Assembly (NCBI RefSeq): GCF_009664835.1
Contig: NZ_CP045929.1
Coordinates: 62,001-126,000 of the forward strand
Direction of reading: 5' to 3'
DNA: 64,000 bases
Source: Allosaccharopolyspora coralli
GTDB taxonomy: Bacteria; Actinomycetota; Actinomycetes; Mycobacteriales; Pseudonocardiaceae
Under the pieces are notes generated by a model, which saw nothing but the letters and a program-made list of their open reading frames with translations, was not told where the DNA came from and did not search any database. Position 1 is the first letter of the stretch; each line of letters opens with the position of its first letter. A program made the translations under genes and the position numbers. Below, in pieces: positions 24,901 through 32,794 of the stretch.

Positions 24901-25231
24901 GGTGTATGCGCGATCCCGCGTGACGGTGGCGCCGTTGCGGTTCGGGGCAGGGGTGAAAGGCAAGGTCGGCGAGAGCCTTGCCGCCGGTGTCCCGGTGGTG
25001 GGCACGCCGGTCGCCATGGAAGGGATGCATCTGGAGACCGAACGTGACGTTCTGGTCGCCGAGGACGCGGCGGGCTTGGCGGATGCGGTGGTCCGGTTGC
25101 TCTCCGACGACGAGCAGTGGCGCCGGTTGTCCGCTGCGGGCAAGGCGGGAGTGTCCGCGCAGTTCGGCCCGGATGTCTCCCGTGCAGCATTGGCGAGCGT
25201 CTTGCACACGGCAGACGTCGTGGCTTTTTAG
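21947..25231 (+). CDS. Methyltransferase - coiled coil - GT2 - GT4 glycosyltransferase fusion
   Basis: A single 1094-residue protein. Residues about 20-200 are a class I SAM methyltransferase (motif I RVLDLACGEGYGSKLL near 46; acidic VVGVDIDE). About 264-395 is an alpha-helical coiled coil rich in Arg/Glu. About 448-700 is a family 2 glycosyltransferase (VSVVIPVHGKWAYTRQCL, VIVVDDASPDETA, metal-binding-type FLNNDTQV, YYEDTDLAFAVR). About 715-1090 is a GT4/GT-B glycosyltransferase (VLFVGGFDHPPNGDAAAW; donor-binding FGAGVKGKVGESLAAGVPVV). ATG 21947 has GGGAGAG 7-8 bases upstream. It stands alone, divergent from the two-component operon. Such chimeras are associated with cell-surface glycan assembly; the product is unknown. 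Confidence 0.88.
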   Translation: MSESSGHEQRLIDWTGERCVPWADDVQVVYEHYHRYALASRFARGKRVLDLACGEGYGSKLLAAEASTVVGVDIDERAVEHAVRTYGDEGLRFRTGSITDPDTLADEPPFDVIVCFEAIEHVADHEAVLHLVNSRLTSGGLVLMSTPDAEVYTGEHGNDNPFHVKEMSRGQFERLLQGSFRHVALLEQNVAVGSLLMPAERDAASDGVHLNTLRRTDSAAAWQVDEGVPHTYLVGLASNRTLPKLPAAGVLLDADQHLADRRLVDDATEDETESLVRERDAAVEDVSRVNELYQRSRGEAEELKTSITQLEQLRRAEENRADDGLRERGRLRSELERLGGELRDAGRAVERDAARIEWLRDSAAAVERRAAEAERRVSDLNAQNAELTAQNSALVQRAVSKYRRVVERVAPRGTTRRDVYEFALGRPTGVLPEAQGEAETGPIAVPRSDDPLVSVVIPVHGKWAYTRQCLRFLGGHQVSVPFEVIVVDDASPDETAAMLAQCPGVRVVTAERNLGFIGACNLGAEYARGEHVFFLNNDTQVTESWLDTLTSTMESNDRIGMVGAKLVYPDGTLQECGGVVWSDGHGWNLGRDGVADAAEFNSVRDVDYCSGAAILVRAELFRAIGGFDTRFAPAYYEDTDLAFAVRAAGFRTVVQPKAVVVHHEGVSNGTDLGGGVKKHQELNRAAFAEKWADVLRAEHLPEASPRNLWLARHRGTHGHFGPIAVVKDHQVPRPDFDSGSVRMRRILEQLVELGCRVVFFPGNHARLEPYTTELQQLGVLVLPEPELQQAFLAEAGSQITVALLSRPQVAWSLVEELRTAAPQCVIAYDTVDVHFLRLERQAEVSERADDGESAKALRRKSFASRQMELGLLRSCDVTLVVSEAEQVLLRELVPEADVRVLSNVHDVAWDSPDPAERSGVLFVGGFDHPPNGDAAAWAAREIMPLVWDRVPDAVLHVVGSNPTKQVRQLEREGVEVHGWVPDLDPVYARSRVTVAPLRFGAGVKGKVGESLAAGVPVVGTPVAMEGMHLETERDVLVAEDAAGLADAVVRLLSDDEQWRRLSAAGKAGVSAQFGPDVSRAALASVLHTADVVAF

Positions 25232-25239
25232 GCGGTCCA

Positions 25240-25505
25240 CAAGGTGATTGGCGTTGGTGGCTGCTTGGCGGAACCTCACTTCGCGGCCGGCTGCGGGGAA
25301 GGGGCCGTCGTCGTGTCTTGTCAGCGGCGGAGCCGCTGAGCGTTCACCACGGACGCAGCCGGACCACCGGCGGGTTCTCAGCGCCCTCCTCGCGAGGACA
25401 GCGGTTTCGCAGCGTAGGTGGCTACTCGAGAAACCGATCCCGCAGCGAGGAGGGCGCTGAGGTTCCGCTACCCGACCACCAAGCCAGACCTACTCTCAGC
25501 AGCGT
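25240..25505. repeat. Composite intergenic repeat: family A hairpin plus a GTGTCTTGTCAGCGGC element
   Basis: Fills the 283-bp gap between the glycosyltransferase fusion and the espG-like gene. It contains a reversed family A copy with perfect 16-bp arms CTCAGCGCCCTCCTCG (25377-25392) and its complement (25446-25461). Compared with copy 1 the central base pair changed from A:T to C:G on both arms. To its left (25306-25366) is CGTCGTGTCTTGTCAGCGGC, then GGAGCCGCTGAGC, an element repeated at 58222. Its first half recurs at 25504, running into the espG-like stop codon. Confidence 0.75.
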
Positions 25506-25514
25506 CGTGTCTTG

Positions 25515-26321
25515 TCAGCGGCGGAGTTCGTTGACCATCTCATCGACCTTGGCTGCGAGCTTACGGCTGTCGGTGGGGGCGAGGGTGAACCATTCGCGCC
25601 CGTCGCGCCCGGCTTTCTTCTCCATCGTGTAGCTGCCGGTGTCGTTGCTGAAGTACTGCACGTTGTAGGGCAGCTTGTGCACGCGCCGCACGCGTTCGTC
25701 GTACGCGCGGACGGTGACGACGCCTTCGGTGGTGCGCTGGTTGCTCAGCGCGTCGGTGAGCGTTTGTGCGTCGTTGCGGGAGATTCGGGCCGCGCTGAAC
25801 GCTTGTTGCATACCGCTTCCGGAGGCCGCGCGACGTCGGGCTTGTTCGATCTGCTCGTTCGGGACGCTGACGGACGCGCCTCGTCCCGGCGCCAGGTCGC
25901 CGATCGTGTCGGTGACGTTGCTGGCCAGCCCGACGCGATTGTTCCGGCTCAGCACGATGTTCTCGATGTCTTCGGTGTCGTCGGCGTCGGCTTGCCTGGC
26001 GCGCAGGACGGTTCGCCCTTGGTCGACGAACACGGCGTTGTAGGAGGGCCCGCGACTCGAGTGTGTCGCGAGACCCACCGCGAGTGGTGGCCGGGACAGC
26101 GCGTACCAGGCGTCCTCCACGACGGGTTCGAGATCGTTGTGATCCATGAGCCCGATCGAACGAAGGTGGTTGCGCCCTTCGTCGGTGGCGGCGAGCCTGT
26201 CCTCTTCGGTGGCGCTCACCGGTAGACGTCCGACCCGCAGCATCGGGTGCGGGACGAGGTCCATCCGTTCACTGAGGAACATCGCCGCGTGCGGCGACAA
26301 CGTGATTTCTCCCCCGGCCAT
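25515..26321 (-). CDS. EspG-family type VII secretion chaperone-like protein
   Basis: 268-residue protein resembling EspG, the cytosolic chaperone that binds PE/PPE-type substrates for ESX secretion systems. The N-terminal GGEITLSPHAAMFLSERMDL, central Pro/Leu region and C-terminal VDEMVNELRR fit EspG-like proteins of Pseudonocardiaceae. ATG 26321 is a clear start. It is the last gene of a four-gene minus-strand cluster (EsxA-like, DUF3558 lipoprotein, PPE-like, EspG-like), but a 38-bp perfect hairpin separates it from the PPE-like gene. Its stop codon lies in a small repeated element. Confidence 0.72.
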   Translation of the reverse strand: MAGGEITLSPHAAMFLSERMDLVPHPMLRVGRLPVSATEEDRLAATDEGRNHLRSIGLMDHNDLEPVVEDAWYALSRPPLAVGLATHSSRGPSYNAVFVDQGRTVLRARQADADDTEDIENIVLSRNNRVGLASNVTDTIGDLAPGRGASVSVPNEQIEQARRRAASGSGMQQAFSAARISRNDAQTLTDALSNQRTTEGVVTVRAYDERVRRVHKLPYNVQYFSNDTGSYTMEKKAGRDGREWFTLAPTDSRKLAAKVDEMVNELRR

Positions 26322-26384
26322 GTTCTCTGCGAGTTCCTTTCAAAAGGCCTGCTGGGTGGGCGGGTGGCCCGCCGGTGGTCGTCC

Positions 26385-26422
26385 GTGGTGATCGCTCAGC
26401 GGTTCCGCTGAGCGATCACCAC
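26385..26422. terminator. 38-bp perfect palindrome inside the type VII cluster
   Basis: GTGGTGATCGCTCAGCGG, a TT/CC junction, then the exact complement. The 18-bp stem could terminate or attenuate transcription after the PPE-like gene, lowering expression of the EspG-like gene, or stabilise the upstream mRNA. No T-run follows on either strand. Confidence 0.65.
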
Positions 26423-26445
26423 GACAGCCGGTCCTACCAGGCCCC

Positions 26446-27786
26446 TCAGCGACCCTGTTCTTCGTCAGGGGCGCCGAACACCGGTGGCGCCACCTTCTTC
26501 ATGTCGTTGGTGAACACGTCGTCGTTTTCGAGGAGCCAGCTGGGGCGGTCGTGCTCTTGCTCGTCGCCCTGGCCGCCACCGGCGCCGCGAGCTCCGGCAC
26601 CGCCCATGGCGCCGCCCGCACCGCCGCGCGCTCCGCCTGCGCCGCCGGCTCCCCCTGCCGCTGCACCTCCGGCAGCGCCGCCGCCACCGGAGCCGGGCAT
26701 GCCGGTCCCGGCGCGTCCACCGGCGCCGAGCTGACTACCGCCGCCCGAGCCGCCGGCGGCACCGGCTCCGCCGCCGACGCCTCCTGCCATGCCACCGCGA
26801 GCGCCCATGCCGCTGCCCGCGCCGGGCATACCGCCGCGCGCGCCCGCGCCACCGGCTCCGCCGCCGACGCCTCCGGGACCCTTCGGGGCGACGGCCCAAC
26901 GCCCGTTGTACGGGTTCTGCCGCATCCATTGCCCGGTTTTCGGGTCCTGGCGGTACAACGTGCCGTCGGGGCCACGGACGGTTCCCGGCGGAAGTCCGGT
27001 CGAGGGCGCCGGAGCAGGCGAGGAAGCCCATGCGGAACCGCTGCCTGCGGGCACACCACCCGACGAGGGCGCTGATGCGGTGGGAGCCGCGGTCGGCGTG
27101 GACGAGGCCCACGAGGACGACGACGACGCCGGAGTGCTCGGTGTGCTCATCGTCGAGTTGCCGAACTGGCTGTCGGCGGACTGATAGGTGTTGTTCGACT
27201 GCTGGGGAGGCGGCGGTGGCGGAGGCTGCCCTTCACGGGGAAGACCGTCGATGACGCCTTGCGTCTGGGAGTCGTAGCGCTCCATCGCCATGACCGCGCG
27301 GTCGTTGGTCGCGGTGAAGTCTTCCTGGCGTTCCTCGTAGTCCGACATCCACCCGGTCAGCGCGTTGTCGTCCAGACCCCAGTCCTCGACCCAGCCTTTC
27401 TGCGGCGGGTCGATCTGCACCGGACGCCCGTTCTCCAGCGACTCACCCTGCTTGGGAATCGCCATGAACGCTTCCTTCTGAAAGCCCGTCTGCTGGTCGA
27501 GTCCGGTGGCGGTGGCCTGGCAGTTCGCCTTCGCACCGTCGAAGTTCGGACGCATCTTCTGCATCGAGGCGGTGGCCGCATCGGCGGCGCGCCCTTCGTG
27601 CGCGGCTTCGGCTGCGCGCATCGAGCCCTCGATCTCGCTCCAGATGTCGCCGAAAGCCTTCTCCGCGTTGTGCCACACCTCGACACCGTTGCCGGAGGCC
27701 GAAGGCAGATGCCCGGCGTCAGCGGCACCGCCCATCTCGTGCCGGTACTGCCGCGACTGGCTCTGGTAGCAGGGAACCATGGTCAT
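26446..27786 (-). CDS. PPE-like / WXG-type secreted protein with Gly/Ala-rich C-terminus
   Basis: 446 residues. The N-terminal helical domain (about 1-185; WHNAEKAFGDIWSEIEGS) resembles PPE-type and WXG100-related substrates of type VII secretion. A Pro/Gln/Ser-rich hinge (185-265) follows. A small repeat-like element, GTVRGPDGTLYRQDPKTG, comes next, then a long Gly/Ala/Met-rich low-complexity stretch (about 300-410). The tail is RPSWLLENDDVF...VAPPVFG, a conserved ending in this actinobacterial group. Likely secreted with an EsxA-like partner and guided by the EspG-like protein. ATG 27786 or 27780 both possible. Function after export unknown. Confidence 0.7.
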   Translation of the reverse strand: MTMVPCYQSQSRQYRHEMGGAADAGHLPSASGNGVEVWHNAEKAFGDIWSEIEGSMRAAEAAHEGRAADAATASMQKMRPNFDGAKANCQATATGLDQQTGFQKEAFMAIPKQGESLENGRPVQIDPPQKGWVEDWGLDDNALTGWMSDYEERQEDFTATNDRAVMAMERYDSQTQGVIDGLPREGQPPPPPPPQQSNNTYQSADSQFGNSTMSTPSTPASSSSSWASSTPTAAPTASAPSSGGVPAGSGSAWASSPAPAPSTGLPPGTVRGPDGTLYRQDPKTGQWMRQNPYNGRWAVAPKGPGGVGGGAGGAGARGGMPGAGSGMGARGGMAGGVGGGAGAAGGSGGGSQLGAGGRAGTGMPGSGGGGAAGGAAAGGAGGAGGARGGAGGAMGGAGARGAGGGQGDEQEHDRPSWLLENDDVFTNDMKKVAPPVFGAPDEEQGR

Positions 27787-27813
27787 TTCTGTTGTAACCC
27801 CCTGAGATCGCCG

Positions 27814-28392
27814 TCAGGCCGCAGGCCACGACGGCATCGACAGTTCGAACATCTTCTTGTTGACCTCGCACGGATCGACCTCGCCGCTGTCCTCACTGGG
27901 TAGGAAGACCGTTGACCCGACGACCTGGTCAGGCTTGGTCGCCACCCAGACGTCGCAACTGCCGTTCATGGTGTCGTCTTTCGTGGCGATCACGGCGGGA
28001 TGACCGGAGATTTCGAACTCTTCGTAGGTTTGGTACTGGTTTTTCGTGTCGTAGTAGGCCTGCAGCGACCGCCCCTCGACGGGCGCAAACGACACGGACA
28101 ACGAGCCGTCGCTGCTCTCCCACGCACACGTGTCAGGCGCGTCCGGGTTGATGTTCTTGTCGTCGACCTCGCCGTTCGGCTCGACGCCTACTTGTGCGGC
28201 CGCATCCGGGGGGAGCAACTGGCAGACTTCCGGTCCGGCTGCGTTCTTGGGGTTGGACACCGAGATGCTGTTGCCGGGACGTTCAGGCGGCTGTTGCTGT
28301 GCCTCGGGAGAGCCAGAGCCTCCCGCCGCGCACCCTGCCGTCAATACAGTCGCGCTCGCGACCAGGGCGCAGCTCTTGAGCCGCATCTTCAT
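27814..28392 (-). CDS. DUF3558 lipoprotein
   Basis: Exported lipoprotein of 192 residues. Signal peptide MKMRLKSCALVASATVLTAGC with lipobox LTAGC (Cys21). The mature part has Cys pairs likely to form disulfides (EVCQLLPP with DTCAWESSD; GSCDVWVA with DPCEVNKK), the pattern of DUF3558 proteins. It lies 6 bp after the EsxA-like gene and 27 bp before the PPE-like gene, so it belongs to the same operon. In Pseudonocardiaceae DUF3558 lipoproteins are regular companions of ESX-type substrates; their role is not known. Confidence 0.8.
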   Translation of the reverse strand: MKMRLKSCALVASATVLTAGCAAGGSGSPEAQQQPPERPGNSISVSNPKNAAGPEVCQLLPPDAAAQVGVEPNGEVDDKNINPDAPDTCAWESSDGSLSVSFAPVEGRSLQAYYDTKNQYQTYEEFEISGHPAVIATKDDTMNGSCDVWVATKPDQVVGSTVFLPSEDSGEVDPCEVNKKMFELSMPSWPAA

Positions 28393-28398
28393 CCGTCT

Positions 28399-28728
28399 TC
28401 ACGCCTCTCGGTTGACGCGACCCGCGTCGATTGTTGCGCTGTCCTCTGCTCGGCGGTATTCCTCGAGTGAGGCTTGGTACTGCTTGATCTTCGCATCGAG
28501 CTCATCACGAATCGCGAAAGCGTTGCTCCGTAGGCTGCCCGGTTGATCACCCGACGCTTGGTCGACAAACGCCTTGTAGGCACGCTTGGTGGTTTCGTCC
28601 TGCGCGACGAGCTCATGTGGCTCAACGAGCGTCGCCTGTCGCACCAACGACTGAAGTTCGCTTCGCGCGTCTTCCAGCCGCTTGATGGCGGCTTCGAGTG
28701 CGTCGGGGTCGAGTCCGAATCCGGTCAT
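28399..28728 (-). CDS. Small WXG/EsxA-like helical protein
   Basis: 109-residue predicted alpha-helical protein (MTGFGLDPDALEAAIKRLED ... EEYRRAEDSATIDAGRVNREA). Size and hairpin-like helices match ESX substrates of the EsxA/WXG100 superfamily, although no WXG turn is present; the Arg-rich YRRAED near the C-terminus recalls the YxxxD/E secretion signal. First gene of the type VII cluster, with GGATGGGG as ribosome binding site. Identification rests mostly on context. Confidence 0.6.
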   Translation of the reverse strand: MTGFGLDPDALEAAIKRLEDARSELQSLVRQATLVEPHELVAQDETTKRAYKAFVDQASGDQPGSLRSNAFAIRDELDAKIKQYQASLEEYRRAEDSATIDAGRVNREA

Positions 28729-28934
28729 GGGGTCCCCATCCTCCTGTGTCCGCAGATCCCGTGATCATCCTGCATGCCGGGTTGCTCGCGCGTGTCGGGT
28801 TTGGCGAGAAATCACTGTGGCATGGACCACAGTTCCGCCGGTTCCCGGCTGCCGGCAGCCTGCACCGACCGAACGTCACGCAGTAGTAATAGTGAGCATT
28901 GCCCACGTGGACCGCGCCGACTCGGTCGAGCGCG

Positions 28935-30263
28935 TCAGTCGCGGACGGTGGGTGGGGACTGCCCGAGCTGACCGGTCAGGATCTGCTGGAACAGGTCGCG
29001 CGAAGCGAGGGCGTCCGGGCTGCTCACGTCGACGATCACGGTCCAGTTGTGGCTCGTGTACGCCGTGCGCACGATGCCGCCGCCGGTGCTCACCACCGGA
29101 ACGCCCTTGAACGACAGGTCCTCGACCTCGGCGAGTCCGGCCTGGCCCTGCAGGTACTTCTCCGTCAGCGCCCGCGCCCCGTTCTCGTCCGGCATCCGGA
29201 TCGCGATCAGGGTCGTCTTCGGCTCGGTGCCGTCGGTGCCGTGGAACCAGCCGTCCACGAAACCGTTCTGCAGCGCGAAGTCCTTCACGTCCGGAGGCAG
29301 CAGCCCGCCCCGTGGACCCTCCAGGCCCGGACGGTCGATCAGACCGTTGAACGGGTGCGGCGGGCCCGGCGGCGGAGGCACCAATGCCTCCGGCCCCGCT
29401 GCGGCGGGAGCGGGCTTCGGTGCCGGTGGCTCCGGCAGCTCCGGAGTCGGGGGCGGCGGTGGCGGCGGCGGAGGTGCCGGGGGCTCGGCAGGAGCCTCGG
29501 TCTGCTGCGCCTGCGGCGGCTCCTGCGAACCGGACGAGGTCGTGAAGTAGAACACGCCCGCCACGGCGACGCCGACCAACAGGACCGCCCCCAGTGAGAG
29601 GCCGATCCACTTGCCCTTTCCTGCCCCTGACGAGGTTTCGAACACTTCCGGACCCTGACGCATCCAGCTCGTGTCGCCGTGCGTCGGCTCGTTCGGGTCG
29701 TCCCACGGAGCGCTCGTGCTCGCGGCACCGGCACCCCAGCCCTGCTGCTGAGGCCGGCCCCACGCGTTCGGCTGCTGCGGCCACTCCTGTTGCTGCGGGA
29801 ACTGCTGCTGAGGTTGCTGTGCTTGCTGGCCTCGGACGTTGACGATCTGCGTGCTGTTGGCATCCGCCGGTGACTGCGCGCCCTGGTTCGCCGCCTGTCC
29901 CCAGTTGAACGCGGGCGGGAACGGGCTCTGCGCCTGCCCGCCCTGCTGGTCCTGTTGCGGGAATCCGGTGGCCTGCGGGCCTTGCTGCGGGAATCCGCCC
30001 GACTGCGGGTTCTGTTGCGGGAACCCGCCGGACTGCGGGCTCTGCTGCGGGAAACCCCCGGACTGCGGGTCTTGCTGTGGGAATCCGCCCGACTCCGGGC
30101 CCGGCTGCGGAAAACCCCCGGACGGCGGCTGCTGCTGCATGCCCTGCTGCGTTGCTTGCGCCCGCCCCATCACCGCGTCCCGGCGGGCGCGGTAGTCCTC
30201 CGCCGAGATACGGCCGGCTGCGAGGTCGGCGTCGAGTTGTTGCAGCTCGTCTTGCCAGGTCAC
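28935..30263 (-). CDS. Pro/Gln-rich repeat membrane protein (SHOCT-like N-terminus)
   Basis: 442 residues. The N-terminus (DELQQLDADLAAGRISAEDY) looks like the short SHOCT-type oligomerisation helix. Residues about 43-110 hold six tandem 10-residue units built on GGFPQQ.PQS. A Gln-rich region, a single membrane helix (about 220-242), a Pro/Ala-rich extracytoplasmic stalk and a roughly 150-residue folded C-terminal domain follow. Start GTG 30263 (VTWQDEL) follows AAAGGG; open frame continues to 30902 as a shadow. It resembles actinobacterial proteins near ESX clusters, possibly acting at the envelope. Function unknown. Confidence 0.7.
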   Translation of the reverse strand: MTWQDELQQLDADLAAGRISAEDYRARRDAVMGRAQATQQGMQQQPPSGGFPQPGPESGGFPQQDPQSGGFPQQSPQSGGFPQQNPQSGGFPQQGPQATGFPQQDQQGGQAQSPFPPAFNWGQAANQGAQSPADANSTQIVNVRGQQAQQPQQQFPQQQEWPQQPNAWGRPQQQGWGAGAASTSAPWDDPNEPTHGDTSWMRQGPEVFETSSGAGKGKWIGLSLGAVLLVGVAVAGVFYFTTSSGSQEPPQAQQTEAPAEPPAPPPPPPPPPTPELPEPPAPKPAPAAAGPEALVPPPPGPPHPFNGLIDRPGLEGPRGGLLPPDVKDFALQNGFVDGWFHGTDGTEPKTTLIAIRMPDENGARALTEKYLQGQAGLAEVEDLSFKGVPVVSTGGGIVRTAYTSHNWTVIVDVSSPDALASRDLFQQILTGQLGQSPPTVRD

Positions 30264-30482
30264 CGATTCGCCCTTTCCGGATTTCGCGGTCGCACCCCAA
30301 CTGCGACCGCCCGCCATTCTGCACCGCGGGCACCCGGTCCCGGGGCAGAACGCGGTAACGATCCGGGACGGCCGTCCGCCACTGCTGGTCCGAGCGCGGA
30401 TGAAGCTTCCCATACGCGGCGCGGCACCCGTTAGTCTGTGCCGCGCCGGGGGAGGGTCAGCCAGATTCGAGGGGGTGCGTCG

Positions 30483-31574
30483 GTGCGCGACGCGAGGGTG
30501 GTGCACCACGAACCACACCGTTTCGCCCCCGTCGGACACGGCTTCGCGTGGTTGCGCATGATCGGCGCGCTGCTCGTCATCTACGGTCACAGCTCGCCAC
30601 TGGTCGGCAACGGAGAGTTGATCCCTCCCGAATGGCCGGTGCAGCTCGACGACGGCCTGCTCATGGGATTCTTCGCGATGAGCGGCTTCCAGGTCACCGA
30701 GAGCTGGCTCCGCGACCCGCACGCGGGACGCTTCGCGGTGAAGCGAACGCTGCGGTTGTGGCCGCCGATGCTGACCGTGTCCCTCGCCGCGGCACTGATC
30801 GTCGGGCCGCTGGTGACCGCGCGGCCCACCTCCGAGTACTTCGCCGACCGCGACACCTGGGGCTACGTCCTCAACAACGCGGGAATGCTCACGCTGCAAC
30901 ACGACCTGCCCGGAGTGTTCCTCGACAATCCGTGGCCGGCAGCGGTGAACGGTTCACTGTGGACGTTGCCGATGGAACTGATCGCGTACGCGGGACTGTT
31001 CACACTGCTGATCCTCGGCGTCGCGAAAGCACGGTGGCGGTGGCTGTCGCTGGTCGCGCTGCTCGCGCTCGTCGCCGTGGACCGCAGGCTCGACCACGTC
31101 GCAGGGACCGAGGACGCGGGCTCGCTGCTGAGCGTTCCGGTCGAGTCACTGATCGCGTTCCTCGTCGCGTTCGCGCTCGGGGTGGTGCTGAACCTGTACC
31201 CGGTCCCGCTGTCGCCGACCGCCGCCGTATTCGGGATCGCCGCCTTCGCCGCGATGCCGAACACCGAAGCGGGCTCGTTCCTGATGACCTTCGTCGTCAG
31301 CTACGCAGTGATCGTCGCCGCGCACTACTGGCCCGCCCGGATCCAGGTGTCCGGCACGTGGGTCAACGGCAGCTACGGCGTGTACGTGTGGGGATTCCTC
31401 GTGCAGCAACTGCTGGCGATGGCCGGAGTGCGGAACGAATGGCTCATGCTCGCGTGCGCGGCGTCGATCGCCTACGTCCTCGGTGCGCTGTCGTGGGCGT
31501 TCGTCGAGGAACCGACGATGCGACTGCGGCACTACGTCACCCCGAAACCGCAGAACCGGCGTGAGCCCTTTTAG
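30483..31574 (+). CDS. Acyltransferase 3 family membrane protein (OafA-like)
   Basis: Integral membrane acyltransferase, 363 residues, about ten hydrophobic segments. Family landmarks are the early WLRMIGALLVIYGHSSPL with the catalytic His, GFFAMSGFQVTESWLRD and RTLRLWPPMLTV. Such enzymes O-acetylate or acylate surface sugars or lipids using acyl-CoA. Start GTG 30483 (VRDARVVHHEPHRF); a GTG nine bases earlier is possible. The reading frame ends with TAG at 31572-31574, inside a 44-bp palindrome that thus supplies the last codons Glu-Pro-Phe and the stop. Confidence 0.85.
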   Translation: MRDARVVHHEPHRFAPVGHGFAWLRMIGALLVIYGHSSPLVGNGELIPPEWPVQLDDGLLMGFFAMSGFQVTESWLRDPHAGRFAVKRTLRLWPPMLTVSLAAALIVGPLVTARPTSEYFADRDTWGYVLNNAGMLTLQHDLPGVFLDNPWPAAVNGSLWTLPMELIAYAGLFTLLILGVAKARWRWLSLVALLALVAVDRRLDHVAGTEDAGSLLSVPVESLIAFLVAFALGVVLNLYPVPLSPTAAVFGIAAFAAMPNTEAGSFLMTFVVSYAVIVAAHYWPARIQVSGTWVNGSYGVYVWGFLVQQLLAMAGVRNEWLMLACAASIAYVLGALSWAFVEEPTMRLRHYVTPKPQNRREPF

Positions 31575-31602
31575 TTGCTATAGCCACCAAAAAGGCTCAC
31601 GC
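31559..31602. repeat. 44-bp palindrome (family P44), copy 3
   Basis: GCGTGAGCCCTTTTAGTTGC TATAGC CACCAAAAAGGCTCACGC. The acyltransferase gene ends inside it at TAG 31572. The opposing regulator gene ends 33 bp further at 31635. One substitution creates TTTTAG where other copies have TTTTTGG. Confidence 0.88.
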
Positions 31603-31634
31603 CTGCCCGGTGGTGCTCGGCTGACGCCAGCTCT

Positions 31635-32669
31635 TCACGCCTCGGTGCCCGGCATGAACTCGTGAGTGATGCTGGGGACGACCACCTGGCCGGTGGACTT
31701 GCCTTCCTCGTCCAGGATCCACCCCATCCGTTTCGGCATGCGCAGCGTGAGGATGCTCTTCACCGGAGTCATCCACGGCAGCTTCTCGACGAACCCGCGT
31801 TCCAGGCGCATCAGGTCTTCCGGAGAGTGAGCCATCGCCTGGAACACCAACTGTTCGGTGCCTGCGACAGAGAAGCACATGCGTAGTTCCGGCAACGTCG
31901 TCAACGACCGGACCGTGCGTTCGAGTTCCGCCTGCGGCACCGCGACGAACCACGTGCACACGAGTGGCCAGCGGGAACGAATCTGAGCGACCTCGCATCG
32001 GAAGGCGAGCAGGTCCGTGGACAGCAGCTTGCCGAGCTGGCGGCGGACCGTCGCCTCCTGCCGACCGGTGATGCGGGCGAGATCCGCCGCGCTGCGCCTG
32101 CCGTCGTGGGTGAGCCCCTCGATCAGCGGCCAGTACGCGTCGGGCACGGTCGCCGGTGCCGGATTCGTCTCCCGCCGTGTGATCCGGTGCAGCTCGGCCT
32201 GTTGTGTCGCGTCCAGCGCGTCGAGGCGCCAGCGGCTGCCCTCCCAATGAACCCGGGTGGCCACAGAGGTGTTGAGCCGCTGCACACCTGGAATCCGAGG
32301 TAGAACGTCGAGCCGGAACCGGGTGAGTTCGTCGTGGTCGTTGACCATCGACGTGACGATCAGGTCGCAGTCGTTCGCGGTCTCCTCCACGGTGATCGCG
32401 CGCGGGTCCGCGCACAGCCGCTCGACGGCCTCCGCCCGACGGGACGGCTCGACGTCGAGTTCGGTGAACGCGACGAGAACGTTGGTCAGGCGTCGCGCGG
32501 GATGCACGGTCACCCACGCCCGGCCCGTCGAGCGCAGCCGCGCCCACCGGGACGCCAGGGTCGTCGGTGTCGACCCGAGTACCCGCGCCAGGTCCACCCA
32601 GTTGCCGCGCGGCGCGATTTGCAGGGCGTGCAGGAGCGCGAGATCGTGTTCGTCGAGGGTGGGGCTCAC
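31635..32669 (-). CDS. Duplicated Lrp/AsnC-family transcriptional regulator
   Basis: 344 residues made of two Lrp/AsnC units in tandem: a helix-turn-helix (LDEHDLALLHALQIAPRGNW) with ligand-binding RAM-like domain to about residue 160, then a second HTH (LIEGLTHDGRRSAADLARITG) and second RAM domain. Start GTG 32669 is preceded by AGGAGGTG; the longer frame to 32744 lacks this. It is divergent from the M20 amidohydrolase-MHS transporter pair, with 125 bp between them, so it probably controls that pair in response to an amino acid or derivative. Confidence 0.87.
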   Translation of the reverse strand: MSPTLDEHDLALLHALQIAPRGNWVDLARVLGSTPTTLASRWARLRSTGRAWVTVHPARRLTNVLVAFTELDVEPSRRAEAVERLCADPRAITVEETANDCDLIVTSMVNDHDELTRFRLDVLPRIPGVQRLNTSVATRVHWEGSRWRLDALDATQQAELHRITRRETNPAPATVPDAYWPLIEGLTHDGRRSAADLARITGRQEATVRRQLGKLLSTDLLAFRCEVAQIRSRWPLVCTWFVAVPQAELERTVRSLTTLPELRMCFSVAGTEQLVFQAMAHSPEDLMRLERGFVEKLPWMTPVKSILTLRMPKRMGWILDEEGKSTGQVVVPSITHEFMPGTEA

Positions 32670-32794
32670 GAAACACCTCCTGCGGCGGCTCTTCGTGCAC
32701 GAATCTCTCGATTTCGCCGAAGAGCGGGTTTCACGCTCGCACACTTCGCCCCACTTGCCAACGCGTGAATGTCCGGCGAACCGGGAGGTCGTTG

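Noticed and set aside
21947-25231. Part of a biosynthetic gene cluster for a glycosylated natural product
   Set aside because: No polyketide, peptide synthetase or deoxysugar genes occur nearby; the P450 is 27 kb away and unrelated in context.
25515-28728. Complete ESX secretion locus
   Set aside because: No EccA-E or MycP genes are found; only substrate- and chaperone-like genes are present.
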